Below, in pieces: positions 50,211-58,234 of a stretch of 64,000 bases of DNA. This DNA is from Alphaproteobacteria bacterium. GTDB taxonomy: Bacteria; Pseudomonadota; Alphaproteobacteria; Micropepsales; Micropepsaceae. Made by a program: the position numbers and the translations under genes. The stretch is taken from NCBI GenBank assembly GCA_016792565.1, contig JAEUMK010000096.1, positions 1 through 64,000 on the forward strand, in the 5' to 3' direction. How positions within the stretch are numbered: the stretch's first letter is position 1; each line of letters begins with the position of its first letter. Below the pieces are notes generated by a model. It saw only the letters and a program-made list of their open reading frames with translations, was not told where the DNA came from and did not search any database.

Positions 50211-51110
50211 TCAGTATTTCGGGATGTTGTTTTCCCAGATCTGGTACGAGCCGTGCGATTTGGTGCCCGCGTCCGCCGGCACATAGAAGATCTCCGCCTG
50301 GAACTGCCGCCCGGCCGCGAAGAAGTTTTCCGGCTGCGTCGCGTAGATGCGGCCGCGTCCGACCGGGAACGGATCGAACACCTTGATCAGCGTTCCCTCC
50401 GCGGTCCAGTCGGTCCAGATCCCGCCGATCGCCACGGCGTGGCCGGGATAGGCTTCCTGGCCCGGATTGACCAGAAACCCGCCCGCCATCACCGGCGCCT
50501 GCGCCAGCCACTCGGCGATCTGCTCGAAGGTGGCCGGCGGCCAGTGCCATTGCCAGGCGTTGCGCCGCGCGAAGAGCTTGAGATTGTGCTCGTCGATGGC
50601 ATGGAGGCCTTCGCCCATCCACAGCCCGCCTCTGGCGAACAGCTTGAGGATGTCGGGTTCGGCGAAGCGGTCGGTCGGCACGCGCGATCCGTCCGGCCGG
50701 ACCTCCACCATGCGCTCGCTGCCGCGCTCCACTGCGACCAGCCGCGTCTTGCCCAGCTTCGCGGGACGGCCGTTCTGGATCATCCTGGCGCAGCATTCGA
50801 AGCAGGTGTGGCGCTTGGGCTGCGGCACCAGGCGGATGGGATAGGTGATCGCCAGCTGGACCCCGAGCGCCCCCCAGGTCTTGTCGCCGATCACCCCGTC
50901 GACATCGCCGCCCTTGAACCCGGCCGCCTGCTGGAAGGCCACGACCGCCTTGTGGAACAGCCCCGTGAAGGTCTGGTTCTCGGCATTGAACTCGTTCTGC
51001 CAGTGAAAGCCGTGCTTGCGCCGCCGGCTGGCCAGATTGATCATCCACTTGGCATACGAGACCTCGGGACCCTTCGATCCCGTCCGCAGCAGGGCAAGCG
51101 CTTTGCGCAA
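50211..51110 (-). CDS. Peptidoglycan-binding domain fused to a papain-like cysteine protease
   Basis: A 299-residue protein. Residues about 8-85 look like a peptidoglycan-binding domain ('LLRTGSKGPEVSYAKWMIN' ... 'DVDGVIGDKTWGAL'). Residues about 90-285 resemble AvrRpt2/C39-like papain-fold peptidases: Gln97 and Cys103 in 'QPKRHTCFECCARM', His224 in 'YPGHAVAIGGI' and Asp246 in 'VFDPFPVG' would make the oxyanion hole and triad. No signal peptide is visible, so export, if any, uses another route. It begins with TTG at 51110, and the strong GAGGAGG eight bases upstream supports this start. It faces tRNA-His 15 bases away and stands alone. It could be a cell-wall-directed effector or a protein-processing enzyme; I cannot decide. 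Confidence 0.7.
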   Translation of the reverse strand: MRKALALLRTGSKGPEVSYAKWMINLASRRRKHGFHWQNEFNAENQTFTGLFHKAVVAFQQAAGFKGGDVDGVIGDKTWGALGVQLAITYPIRLVPQPKRHTCFECCARMIQNGRPAKLGKTRLVAVERGSERMVEVRPDGSRVPTDRFAEPDILKLFARGGLWMGEGLHAIDEHNLKLFARRNAWQWHWPPATFEQIAEWLAQAPVMAGGFLVNPGQEAYPGHAVAIGGIWTDWTAEGTLIKVFDPFPVGRGRIYATQPENFFAAGRQFQAEIFYVPADAGTKSHGSYQIWENNIPKY

Positions 51111-51198
51111 GGTTCGGCCTCCTCGTTCGGCCGCGATCTTGGCGGCCGCCCCGGCCCCGACCGAGTGCGCATCTCGTCGCAGCGCCGCGGGGGCGGCG

Positions 51199-51693
51199 CT
51201 ATCTCACGCTGATCGTCCCCTTCATGCCCAGTTCGTAGTGACCCGGCATCGAGCAGGCGAACTCGAAATCGCCGGTCTTCGAGAAGGTCCAGGTCAGCCG
51301 GGCCGTCTCGCCGGGTTTCGCCGCCGCGATGTTGGGCATGGCGTGGTCCATTCCCGGCATGTCGGCCATCATCTTCGTGTGCGCGGCGAAGAAGGCGGCG
51401 TCGCCGATGCCGAACTCATGGTCCTGCGTGCCGTCGTTCTCCAGAACGAAGGTCACGGTCTCGCCGGTCTTCAGCTCCAGCGCCGCGACGTCGAAGGCGA
51501 TTTCGCTCGCCTTCACGGTCACCGTGCGGACCGCCTTTGCCGGATCGCCCGCTTGGCCGAAGCGCGAGAGGTCCTCCATGTGGCTCATGTCGTGGCCGTC
51601 GTGGCCGCCGCCGTGGCCGCCATGGCCGTCTGCGGCGGCGGCGGGCAGGGCGAGGGCCAGTGCGGCGGCGAGTATCGTCGTGATCTTGTGCAT
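51199..51693 (-). CDS. Periplasmic cupredoxin (plastocyanin/azurin-like copper protein)
   Basis: A 164-residue secreted copper protein. The signal peptide ends 'LPAAAA' near residue 20, followed by a His/Gly-rich segment ('GHGGHGGGHDGHDMSHM') that can bind copper loosely. The type 1 copper site is His92 ('QDHEFGIG'), Cys147, His152 and Met157 ('FACSMPGHYELGMKG'). It is the last gene of the copper operon, 14 bases after copB, and likely carries copper or electrons in the periplasm as part of tolerance. Confidence 0.92.
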   Translation of the reverse strand: MHKITTILAAALALALPAAAADGHGGHGGGHDGHDMSHMEDLSRFGQAGDPAKAVRTVTVKASEIAFDVAALELKTGETVTFVLENDGTQDHEFGIGDAAFFAAHTKMMADMPGMDHAMPNIAAAKPGETARLTWTFSKTGDFEFACSMPGHYELGMKGTISVR

Positions 51694-51707
51694 GATCGTC
51701 AGTCCTC

Positions 51708-52409
51708 TCAGAACCAGAAGCGGATGCCGGCGCGGACCGCCGTCTCTTCGACGCGCTCCCCGGCGGCCCGCGCGATGGAAGCGGTCTCGCCCAGCGCGCG
51801 CTCGTAGTCGAACGCGAGATACGGCGCGAGCTTGCGTGTGATCTCGAAGCGCAGGGTGAGGGCGAGCCTGGCCTCGGTGAAGCCGGCGCCGAGGCCGAGC
51901 TCCGGCACGTCCGATGCCGAGGCCTCGATCTCGACCGAGGGCGTCAGCACCAGACGCTGCGTCAGCAGGAAGTCGATCTCCTGATGCAGGCGCAGGCTGA
52001 AATCGCCGTCCTCGCTGAGGAACGCCGTCGCCTCCGTCTCGAAGAAATAGGGCGCCAGCCCCGCGATGCCGGCCGCGAGATAGGCCCGGCCCTCCGGCTC
52101 GACATCGTAGCGCACGCCGATTTTCGCGTCCCAGAAGTCCGAGACGGGTTCGCCGTAGAGAAGCTGGAACTCGGCATGGTCGATCTCGCCGTCATGCGCT
52201 TCGCCCTGCGATGTGAGCCACACTCTCGACTGGTCGCCGCCGATCCACGCCTCGGCGTCCCACGAGACGGTTTCGGCGTCGTCGCGGCGCCGTCCGGCGT
52301 CCATCTCGGCGCGGACCATCCAGTAGGTCAGGCTGTCGTGGCCGGCATGGGCCTCGTGCCCGCCATGCCCCGCCATTGCGGCGGCAAGCAGCAGGTACGC
52401 GGCGCTCAT
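51708..52409 (-). CDS. copB: Copper resistance protein B, outer-membrane type
   Basis: A 233-residue CopB-family protein. A short signal-like segment is followed by 'AGHGGHEAHAGHDS', then the CopB core with 'WDAEAWIGGDQSRVWLTSQGEAHDG' and 'AEFQLLYGEPVSDFWDAKIGVRYD'. The protein ends 'VRAGIRFWF', a beta-barrel-type C-terminus. It is shorter than Pseudomonas CopB because the Met/His-rich repeat region is small. The ATG overlaps the copA stop by four bases. Confidence 0.92.
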   Translation of the reverse strand: MSAAYLLLAAAMAGHGGHEAHAGHDSLTYWMVRAEMDAGRRRDDAETVSWDAEAWIGGDQSRVWLTSQGEAHDGEIDHAEFQLLYGEPVSDFWDAKIGVRYDVEPEGRAYLAAGIAGLAPYFFETEATAFLSEDGDFSLRLHQEIDFLLTQRLVLTPSVEIEASASDVPELGLGAGFTEARLALTLRFEITRKLAPYLAFDYERALGETASIARAAGERVEETAVRAGIRFWF

Positions 52410-54058
52410 GGCGCGGCCTCCGGGGCGATCGAGACCTTCGCCATCATGCCGGAGACCATGTGGTTCAGCAGATGGCAGTGCAGCGCCCAGTCGCCGACCT
52501 CGTCGGCGGTGAGCAGCACCGAGACTGTCCTGCCGGGCGGCACCACGACGACATGCTTGGTCGGCAGGCGCTCGGGCGGCTGGCCGTTCTCCACCTGCAC
52601 ATGCGGCCCGTGCAGGTGCATGGGATGGGCCATCATCGTCTCGTTGACATAGGTGATGCGCACCCGCTCGCCGAAGGCGAGCCGGATCGGCTCCGACTCC
52701 TCGAACGGCTTGCCGTTCAGCAGCCAGGTGTAGCGCTCCATGTTGCCGCCCAGCGTCACGGTGATCTCGCGCACCGGCGGCCGCGTGTCGGCATTGGGCG
52801 CCAGCGCCTTGAGGTCGGCGTAGGAGAGCACGCGGGTCTCGGGCGGGGCGCCGCTCTCCCAGCCCATCCGCCGCGCCTCGTCGACGGTTTCGGGATCGGG
52901 CGGGCCGCCATGGTCCTCATGGCCGCCGCCATGCCCCATCGCGGCGTGGTCGCTCTGCGATGGCTCGCCGCTCGCGTGGTCCATGCCCGCGTGATCCATC
53001 CCGGCATGGGCCGCGCCCATGTCGGCCATGGTCAGCAGGGCGCGCGGATGCATGCCGGGCACGTCGCCGTCCATGCCCGCGCGCGGCGCCAGCGTGGCGC
53101 GGACATAGCCCGAGCGGTCGATGGCCTCGGCGAAGATCGTGTAGGCCCTGTCTTCCGCCGGCACGACGACGACGTCGTAGGTCTCGCCGATCCCCATGCG
53201 CAGTTCGTCCACCGGCACCGGCTGCACGGCGCTGGCGTCGGCGGCGACGACGATCATCTTCAGTCCCGGAATGCGCACGTCCATGAACGACATGGCGTTG
53301 CCGTTGATGAAGCGCAGGCGGACCTTCTCGCCCTTGGAGAACAGGAAGGTCTGGTTGTCGGCCGCCGTCCGTCCGTTGAGGAGATAGGTATAGCCCGTCA
53401 CGTCGGCGAGATCGGTCGGGTCCATCCGCATCGCGCCCCAGGCCAGGCGATCGCGGAACGCCGGGCCGAAGCCGTCGCGCTCCGCGTCGCGGAAGAAGTC
53501 GATGACCGTGCGCTTGCCGTAGTTGTAGTAGCCGGGATCGACCTTCAGGTTGCGCAGGATGCGCGCCCCCCGCTCCGGATGGATGTCCGACAGCATCGCC
53601 ACGTAGTCGCGCTCGGTCTTCACGGCCTCGCCGCCCTTCGGGTGGATCAGCAGCGGCGCGTAGACCCCGTCCTGCTCCTGCAGGCCGGTATGGCTGTGGT
53701 ACCAGTAGGTGCCGCTCTGGCGCAGCGTGAAGCGGTAGGTGAAGGTCTCGCCGGGCTGGATGCCGGCAAAGCCGTTGAAGCCCGTCACGCCGTCCATCAG
53801 GCCCGGCAGCTTCAGCCCGTGCCAGTGCAGCGAGGTCGGCTCGTCCAGCGCGTTGGTCACGCGGATCACCGCCTCGTCGCCCTCGGTGAAGGTCAGCAGG
53901 GGGCCGGGGATCGTGCCGTTGATCGCCAGCTTGTCGTAGTTCCTGCCGTCGACGGTGACGCGGACCGCGCCGATGGTGAGGTCGTAGGTCCTCGTTTCCG
54001 CCTGGGCCGAACCGGCGGCGAGGGCGGCCGCGAGGCCGAGAGATGTCGCTATGCGCAT
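52406..54058 (-). CDS. copA: Periplasmic multicopper oxidase CopA
   Basis: A 550-residue multicopper oxidase for periplasmic copper tolerance, probably oxidising Cu(I). The signal peptide ends 'SAQA' at residue 20. Copper motifs are HWHG (78-81), HSH (121-123), HPMHLHG (478-484) and H527-C-H529 with type 1 ligands His478, Cys528, His533 and Met538. A Met/His-rich insertion ('HAGMDHAGMDHASGEPSQ' and 'MGHGGGHEDHGG') lies in the middle. I see no twin-arginine motif in the signal peptide, which is unusual since CopA/CueO enzymes are generally Tat-exported; a different start or Sec export is possible. AGGAG precedes the ATG at 54058. Confidence 0.94.
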   Translation of the reverse strand: MRIATSLGLAAALAAGSAQAETRTYDLTIGAVRVTVDGRNYDKLAINGTIPGPLLTFTEGDEAVIRVTNALDEPTSLHWHGLKLPGLMDGVTGFNGFAGIQPGETFTYRFTLRQSGTYWYHSHTGLQEQDGVYAPLLIHPKGGEAVKTERDYVAMLSDIHPERGARILRNLKVDPGYYNYGKRTVIDFFRDAERDGFGPAFRDRLAWGAMRMDPTDLADVTGYTYLLNGRTAADNQTFLFSKGEKVRLRFINGNAMSFMDVRIPGLKMIVVAADASAVQPVPVDELRMGIGETYDVVVVPAEDRAYTIFAEAIDRSGYVRATLAPRAGMDGDVPGMHPRALLTMADMGAAHAGMDHAGMDHASGEPSQSDHAAMGHGGGHEDHGGPPDPETVDEARRMGWESGAPPETRVLSYADLKALAPNADTRPPVREITVTLGGNMERYTWLLNGKPFEESEPIRLAFGERVRITYVNETMMAHPMHLHGPHVQVENGQPPERLPTKHVVVVPPGRTVSVLLTADEVGDWALHCHLLNHMVSGMMAKVSIAPEAAP

Positions 54059-54118
54059 GTCGCACTCCTGATCGTGAACGCTGCGGCGCTCGCGCGCCTT
54101 TCCCGCGGGCCGGGCGCG

Positions 54119-54499
54119 TCAGATCAGCAGGCGATGGGTCCGCACGATGCGCAGGCCGACCGGGTCGGGCGGCTTCTCCCGGGGCGGACGGACGTGGCGG
54201 ACCGCCGACGCCGCACGCCCCAACGCCGCCGCGTCCGCGCGCGAACCGGGAAGCGCCGCCTGCATCCGCGGCGGCGCGGCCGCCTCCGCGAGCACCGCGC
54301 CCGGCATCGCCATCGCGGCGCAGGGAGCCTCGTCGTCGTTCGCAGGCGGCGCGTGATGATCGTCATGTCCGCCATGCCCGGCGTGCGGCGCTGCGGCGGC
54401 GGGGCTTGCGAACATTGCGGCGCAATGCGGTCCCAGCGCGCCGCTGAGGAAGCCGGCGAGGAACAGCGACACGATGGCGAGGCGCAGGCGCACGGTCAT
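54119..54499 (-). CDS. Small secreted His/Met-rich protein at the head of the copper operon
   Basis: A 126-residue protein with a hydrophobic N-terminal segment (about 5-26, 'LAIVSLFLAGFLSGALG'), followed by 'HCAAMFASP', 'HAGHGGHDDHHAPP' and 'CAAMAMPG'. Paired CAAM motifs and the histidine cluster suggest copper or other metal binding. It resembles the small DUF2946-type proteins often found beside cop genes, but I am not sure of the family. It starts 5 bases from a CsoR-like inverted repeat and is followed 60 bases later by copA. The open frame extends upstream to 54763 but not as a gene. Confidence 0.65.
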   Translation of the reverse strand: MTVRLRLAIVSLFLAGFLSGALGPHCAAMFASPAAAAPHAGHGGHDDHHAPPANDDEAPCAAMAMPGAVLAEAAAPPRMQAALPGSRADAAALGRAASAVRHVRPPREKPPDPVGLRIVRTHRLLI

Positions 54500-54503
54500 G
54501 TGG

Positions 54504-54520
54504 ATACCCGGGGAGGGTAT
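54504..54520. promoter_or_regulatory. CsoR-like operator at the copper operon promoter
   Basis: ATACCC-GGGGA-GGGTAT is a perfect inverted repeat with 6-base arms. CsoR/RcnR-family repressors recognise G/C-tract repeats flanked by TA, such as TACCC...GGGTA. It ends five bases before the ATG at 54499, and TATATA at 54518-54523 could be the -10 box on the minus strand, so a repressor bound here would block the promoter. Confidence 0.5.
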
Positions 54521-54532
54521 ATATCCCGTTCG

Positions 54533-54568
54533 GCCGCCCGTCCAGCCGCCCGTCCAGCCGCCCGTTCG
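54533..54568. repeat. Three tandem 12-bp repeats
   Basis: GCCGCCCGTCCA occurs twice in a row and a third time with the last four bases changed (GTTCG region). It lies just upstream of the copper promoter, in the divergent gap to the MFS gene. It may be a slippage product or a set of binding sites. Confidence 0.6.
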
Positions 54569-54677
54569 GTCGATCGCCGGAACGCCGCTTCCTGCCGGCG
54601 ACACGCTGAAACCAATCGTGTGTTGAGCGGGCGGGCGGGGCGGACGATGGTCCGCACCACTCCTTTCAGGCTGCCCC

Positions 54678-55835
54678 GTGCCACCCGCCGTCGACTTCCG
54701 CCGCATCTGGCCGCTGCAGGCGACCGCCGCGACCATCCTCGCGGCCGGCGGCCTGCATTTCACGCTGACCCCGGCCTATGCGCAGCTGAGCGGCTTCACG
54801 CCCGCCCAGCTCGGCCTCGTCGGCTCGGCCTATTATGTCGGCTTCCTCGCCGGCTCGCTGCTCAATCCGTTCGCCTTCCGCGCCCTCGGCCATCGCGCTC
54901 TCTTCGGCCTCTATGCGGTGCTGGTCGCCGCCGCCGTGGCGCTGCAGCCGGTGCTCGACGGCGTCACGGCGTGGATCGTCCTGCGCGGACTGGTCGGCTT
55001 CCTCGCCGCCGGCCTCTTCGCGGCGGTCGAGAGCTGGCTGCACGCCATCGCCTCCAACGCCAATCGCGGCCGCACGCTGTCGGCCTATTCCATCACCAAC
55101 CAGATGGCGCTCGTCCTCGGCCAGTATCTCTTCACGCTGACCCCGGCGGCCGGCGGGCTCGGCTTCTATCTGTCGGCGGCGATCCTGCTCTTTGCCATCG
55201 CGCCGCTGTCGGCGATGCGCGGCCCGCCGCCCGCCGCGCCGGCCAGCGCCCGTATCCGCCTGGCGGCGCTGGCCAGGGGCTCGCCGGTCGCCTTCGCGGG
55301 GTTCCTGGCGAACGGCCTGGCGACCGCGCCGTTCTGGGTGCTCGGGCCGGTCTTCGCGCGCGATTCGGGCTTCGACCAGGGCTGGATCGGCCTCTTCATG
55401 GCCCTGCCGGTCGCCGGCTCGATGGTGCTGCAATGGCCGGTCGCGCGGCTGTCGGACGGCACCGACCGGCGGCGCGTCATCCTGCCGGTGACGCTCGGCG
55501 CCGCCGCCGCCTCGGCGGTGGTCGCCATGGCCTCGGCGGCGGGATCGTCCTGGGGCGTGCTGGCGGGCATCGCCCTCTTCGGGGCGACCGCCTTCCTCAT
55601 CTCCATGCTGACCTCGGCGCACATGAACGACCGGGTCGACCCCGACGATCTCACCGAAGCGGCCGGCGCCAGCTTCCTCGTCTACGGCGCCGCCTCGGCC
55701 ATCGGTCCGATGACCGCCTCATGGACGATGCAGGCGCTGGGACCGGCGGGCCTCTTCTGGCACGCCGGCCTGGTGCTGGGGGCGTTCGGACTGTTCACGC
55801 TGACGCGCATCCTGGTCCGCGAGCCGGCGCGCTGA
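54678..55835 (+). CDS. MFS transporter (YcaD-like)
   Basis: A 385-residue major facilitator protein with about 12 hydrophobic spans. 'GLVGSAYYVGFLAGSLLNPFAFRALGHR' at 45-72 includes the loop 2-3 region, and 'ESWLHAIASNANRGRTLSAYSITN' near 119-142 matches the YcaD/MFS_1 subgroup. It begins with GTG at 54678. It is divergent from the copper operon with 178 bases between starts, so a link to copper export is conceivable but not indicated by the protein. It converges on the TrcR gene with 2 bases between stops. Confidence 0.87.
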   Translation: MPPAVDFRRIWPLQATAATILAAGGLHFTLTPAYAQLSGFTPAQLGLVGSAYYVGFLAGSLLNPFAFRALGHRALFGLYAVLVAAAVALQPVLDGVTAWIVLRGLVGFLAAGLFAAVESWLHAIASNANRGRTLSAYSITNQMALVLGQYLFTLTPAAGGLGFYLSAAILLFAIAPLSAMRGPPPAAPASARIRLAALARGSPVAFAGFLANGLATAPFWVLGPVFARDSGFDQGWIGLFMALPVAGSMVLQWPVARLSDGTDRRRVILPVTLGAAAASAVVAMASAAGSSWGVLAGIALFGATAFLISMLTSAHMNDRVDPDDLTEAAGASFLVYGAASAIGPMTASWTMQALGPAGLFWHAGLVLGAFGLFTLTRILVREPAR

Positions 55836-55837
55836 TT

Positions 55838-56563
55838 TCAGCCCTCGTCGTCGTCGCCCTCGTCGGCGTCGTCGACGCTCTCGGCCTCAAGCGCGTCGGC
55901 GAGGGCGTCGGGGTCGGCGGCCTCCTCCGGATCGGGCGTCTCGGCGAAGGCATCGGCCTCTTCGGGCTCCTCGGCCAGCGTCTCGCTCGCCGGACGCAGC
56001 ACGGCGCGCGTGCCCTTGGTGCCGCTGGCGGCGCGGGTCTTCTCGCGATTGGCCTTGTCGATCGCCTGGTCCAGCTCGATCTGCGAGCACAGGCCCAGCG
56101 TCACCGGGTCGGCGGCCTTCAGGTTGGCGGCGTTCCAGTGGCTGCGGTTGCGCACCTTGTCGATCGTCGCCTTGGTCGTGCCGACCAGGCGGCCGATCAC
56201 CGCGTCGGGCAGTTCGGGGTGGTTGCGCAGCAGCCAGAAGATCGCGTCCGGCTTGTCGAGCCGCTTGGAGACCGGGGTATAGCGCGCGCCCTTGCGCGGC
56301 TTCTGGAGGGCGACGACCAGCGGGTTGGACAAGAGCTTCAGCCGGTGGGCCGGATCGGCCTCGGCCTTGGCGATTTCCTCGCGGGTCAGCTGGCCCATCA
56401 GCACCGGATCGACCGGCTTCATGTGCTGGGCGGTTTCGTCGTCGGCGATGGACTGGACTTCCAGCGGGTGAAGCTGGGTGAAATCGGCGATCTGGTCGAA
56501 GGTCATGGTGGTGTTGAAGACCAGCCACTTGGCGGTCGCCTTCGGCATGATGGGCGCAGTCAT
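55838..56563 (-). CDS. trcR: Cell-cycle regulator TrcR (DUF1013 family)
   Basis: A 241-residue alphaproteobacteria-specific protein. The first 160 residues carry the family sequence ('PIMPKATAKWLVFNTTMTF', 'ADFTQLHPLEVQSIADDE', 'DAIFWLLRNHPELPDAVIGRLVGTTKATID') with a helix-turn-helix-like 'DAVIGRLVGTTKATIDKVRNR'. The last 60 residues form an acidic tail rich in Asp and Glu. DUF1013 proteins are now called TrcR and are reported as transcription regulators in the cell cycle; I recall this from annotation, not from this sequence. A full GGAGG site precedes the ATG at 56563. Confidence 0.85.
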   Translation of the reverse strand: MTAPIMPKATAKWLVFNTTMTFDQIADFTQLHPLEVQSIADDETAQHMKPVDPVLMGQLTREEIAKAEADPAHRLKLLSNPLVVALQKPRKGARYTPVSKRLDKPDAIFWLLRNHPELPDAVIGRLVGTTKATIDKVRNRSHWNAANLKAADPVTLGLCSQIELDQAIDKANREKTRAASGTKGTRAVLRPASETLAEEPEEADAFAETPDPEEAADPDALADALEAESVDDADEGDDDEG

Positions 56564-56679
56564 GATTGTCCTCCTTACGGATGGCGGGATTTTCCGCCGA
56601 TCCGCCCGCATGAGCCATGTCCATGTCGGGAATTGAGGCTGGGATATAGCCGCTCCCCCGCCCCGCGCCAAGTGCGGAG

Positions 56680-57681
56680 TCACCCCACCGTCAGCACGAT
56701 CTTCCCCGCGTGGGCGCCGGTCGCCATGCGGGCATGGGCCTCGGCCACCCGCTCCAGCGGGAAGACGCTGTCGATGACCGGGGCGATCCGCCCGCTCTCC
56801 AGCAGCGGCCAGGCGTCGCGGGCGACCCCGGCGGCGACTTCGGCCTTCTGGGCGGCCGTGCGCGCCCTCAAGGTCGAGGCGGTGATGGTCAGCCGCTTCA
56901 GCAGCACGGCGAGGAAATTGACGCTGGCGGCCGCCCCGTTCTGGTAGGCGATGTTGACCAGCCGCCCCTCCAGCGCCAGCGACTGGATGTTGCGCTGGAT
57001 ATAGTCGCCGCCGACCATGTCGAGGATCACGTCGACGCCCTTGCCGCCGGTCTCCGCCTTGAGGACCTCGACGAAATCCTCGCACTTGTAGTCGATCGCC
57101 CGTTTCGCCCCCAGCCTGGCGCACAGCGCCGCTTTCTCCGGCCCGCCGGCGGTCGCGAAAACGGTATGGCCGCGCGCCGCGTAGAGCTGGATCGCGCTCG
57201 TCCCGATGCCGCTCGCCCCGCCATGCACCAGCAGCGTCTCGCCGGCCTTGAGGTGGCAGCGGTCCGAGACGTTCGTCCACACCGTGAAGAAGGCCTCGGC
57301 CGTCGCTCCCGCCTCGGCCCAGGTTAGGCGCGCCGGTTTCGGCAGGCACGAGCCTTCCGGCGCCGCGCAGTATTCGGCATAGCCGCCGCCCGCCACCAGC
57401 GCGCAGACCTCGTCGCCGAGCCGCCAGCGCGTCACGCCCGGCCCCAGGGCGGCCACCACCCCGGCGCATTCCAGCCCCAGGATGTCGCTCGCCCCCTGGG
57501 GCGGCGGGTAGAGCCCCTTGACCTGCATCAGGTCGGCCCGGTTCAGCGCCGTCGCCTTCACGGCGATCAGCACCTCGCCGGGGCCGGGCACGGGCAGGGC
57601 GGTCTCGATCAGGTCCGGCCGGCCGTCCTGGCCGGGGCTGAGGGGGCGCACGGCGCGCATCGTGGCGGGCAGGTCGTTCAT
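56680..57681 (-). CDS. NAD(P)H quinone oxidoreductase, MDR family
   Basis: A 333-residue zinc-free medium-chain dehydrogenase of the QOR/PIG3 type. 'KATALNRADLMQVKGLYPPP' near 49-68, 'GLECAGVVAALG' near 75-86 and the Rossmann segment 'LLVHGGASGIGTSAIQL' near 147-163 are diagnostic. Such enzymes reduce quinones or enones with NADPH. The ATG at 57681 begins the conserved region; the frame is open upstream to 57819 but without similarity. Its head faces the DUF1192 gene, 87 bases away. Confidence 0.9.
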   Translation of the reverse strand: MNDLPATMRAVRPLSPGQDGRPDLIETALPVPGPGEVLIAVKATALNRADLMQVKGLYPPPQGASDILGLECAGVVAALGPGVTRWRLGDEVCALVAGGGYAEYCAAPEGSCLPKPARLTWAEAGATAEAFFTVWTNVSDRCHLKAGETLLVHGGASGIGTSAIQLYAARGHTVFATAGGPEKAALCARLGAKRAIDYKCEDFVEVLKAETGGKGVDVILDMVGGDYIQRNIQSLALEGRLVNIAYQNGAAASVNFLAVLLKRLTITASTLRARTAAQKAEVAAGVARDAWPLLESGRIAPVIDSVFPLERVAEAHARMATGAHAGKIVLTVG

Positions 57682-57768
57682 CGAAAACCGTCTTGCGAAG
57701 GAAGGGCTGCGGCCCGACAGTTCGGCCATTCCGGCCCGCCCCGCAAGGGCCGACAGGGACTGACCGCC

Positions 57769-57954
57769 ATGGCGCTCGACACCGACGACCTCGCCCCGCC
57801 GCCCAAACCCGTCCGCCACGATCTCGACGTGATGTCGATCGAGGCGCTGACCGAGCGGATCGGCACGCTGGAGGCCGAAATCGCCGCGATCCGCGAGCTG
57901 ATCGACAAGAAGCGCCGCTCGCGCGATGCGGCGGCGGCGCTGTTCCGCAGTTAG
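57769..57954 (+). CDS. DUF1192 family small protein
   Basis: A 61-residue alphaproteobacterial protein: short acidic/proline start ('DTDDLAPPPKP'), then a helical segment 'MSIEALTERIGTLEAEIAAI' and a basic end 'DKKRRSRDAAAALFRS'. The family commonly sits next to RcdA genes, as here. Function is not established; the helix could be a coiled-coil dimer. Confidence 0.88.
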   Translation: MALDTDDLAPPPKPVRHDLDVMSIEALTERIGTLEAEIAAIRELIDKKRRSRDAAAALFRS

Positions 57955-58053
57955 ACGCGCATTAACCCGGCTGCTCTAGCCTCGGCTGCGGGTGCATACC
58001 GCCTGGGCAACGATTTTCATGTCCTCTTCCTGATGACTTCCTGCGAGACTTGA

Positions 58054-58075
58054 GGGGCCGGCTCCGGCCGGCCCC
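58054..58075 (+). terminator. GC-rich hairpin after the DUF1192 gene
   Basis: Stem GGGGCCGG / CCGGCCCC (58054-58061, 58068-58075) with loop CTCCGG, followed by CGCTTTCG. It could end the DUF1192 transcript before rcdA. The T run is weak. Confidence 0.45.
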
Positions 58076-58234
58076 CGCTTTCGCCGCCGCCGGCCCCGCG
58101 CGGTTAAGCCTACCCCTCGATCCCGGCTTGCATGCGCCGCCGTCCTGAATTGAGATCGCCGCCGGGATCGGACTGCGGTGCGCGGCTTGCAAGGGGCCCC
58201 TTCGGGCAGAAAAATGCGCATCAGGGTGGGACAC

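Noticed and set aside
50119-51200. Integrated element at tRNA-His
   Set aside because: No integrase, no direct repeat of the tRNA 3' end and no change of composition were seen; only the single protease gene is suggestive.
52376-56947. A 1523-codon open frame on the plus strand
   Set aside because: It spans copA, copB and the copper promoter in antisense and runs through the MFS and TrcR genes in a wrong frame; low-complexity residues only, caused by GC-rich codons.
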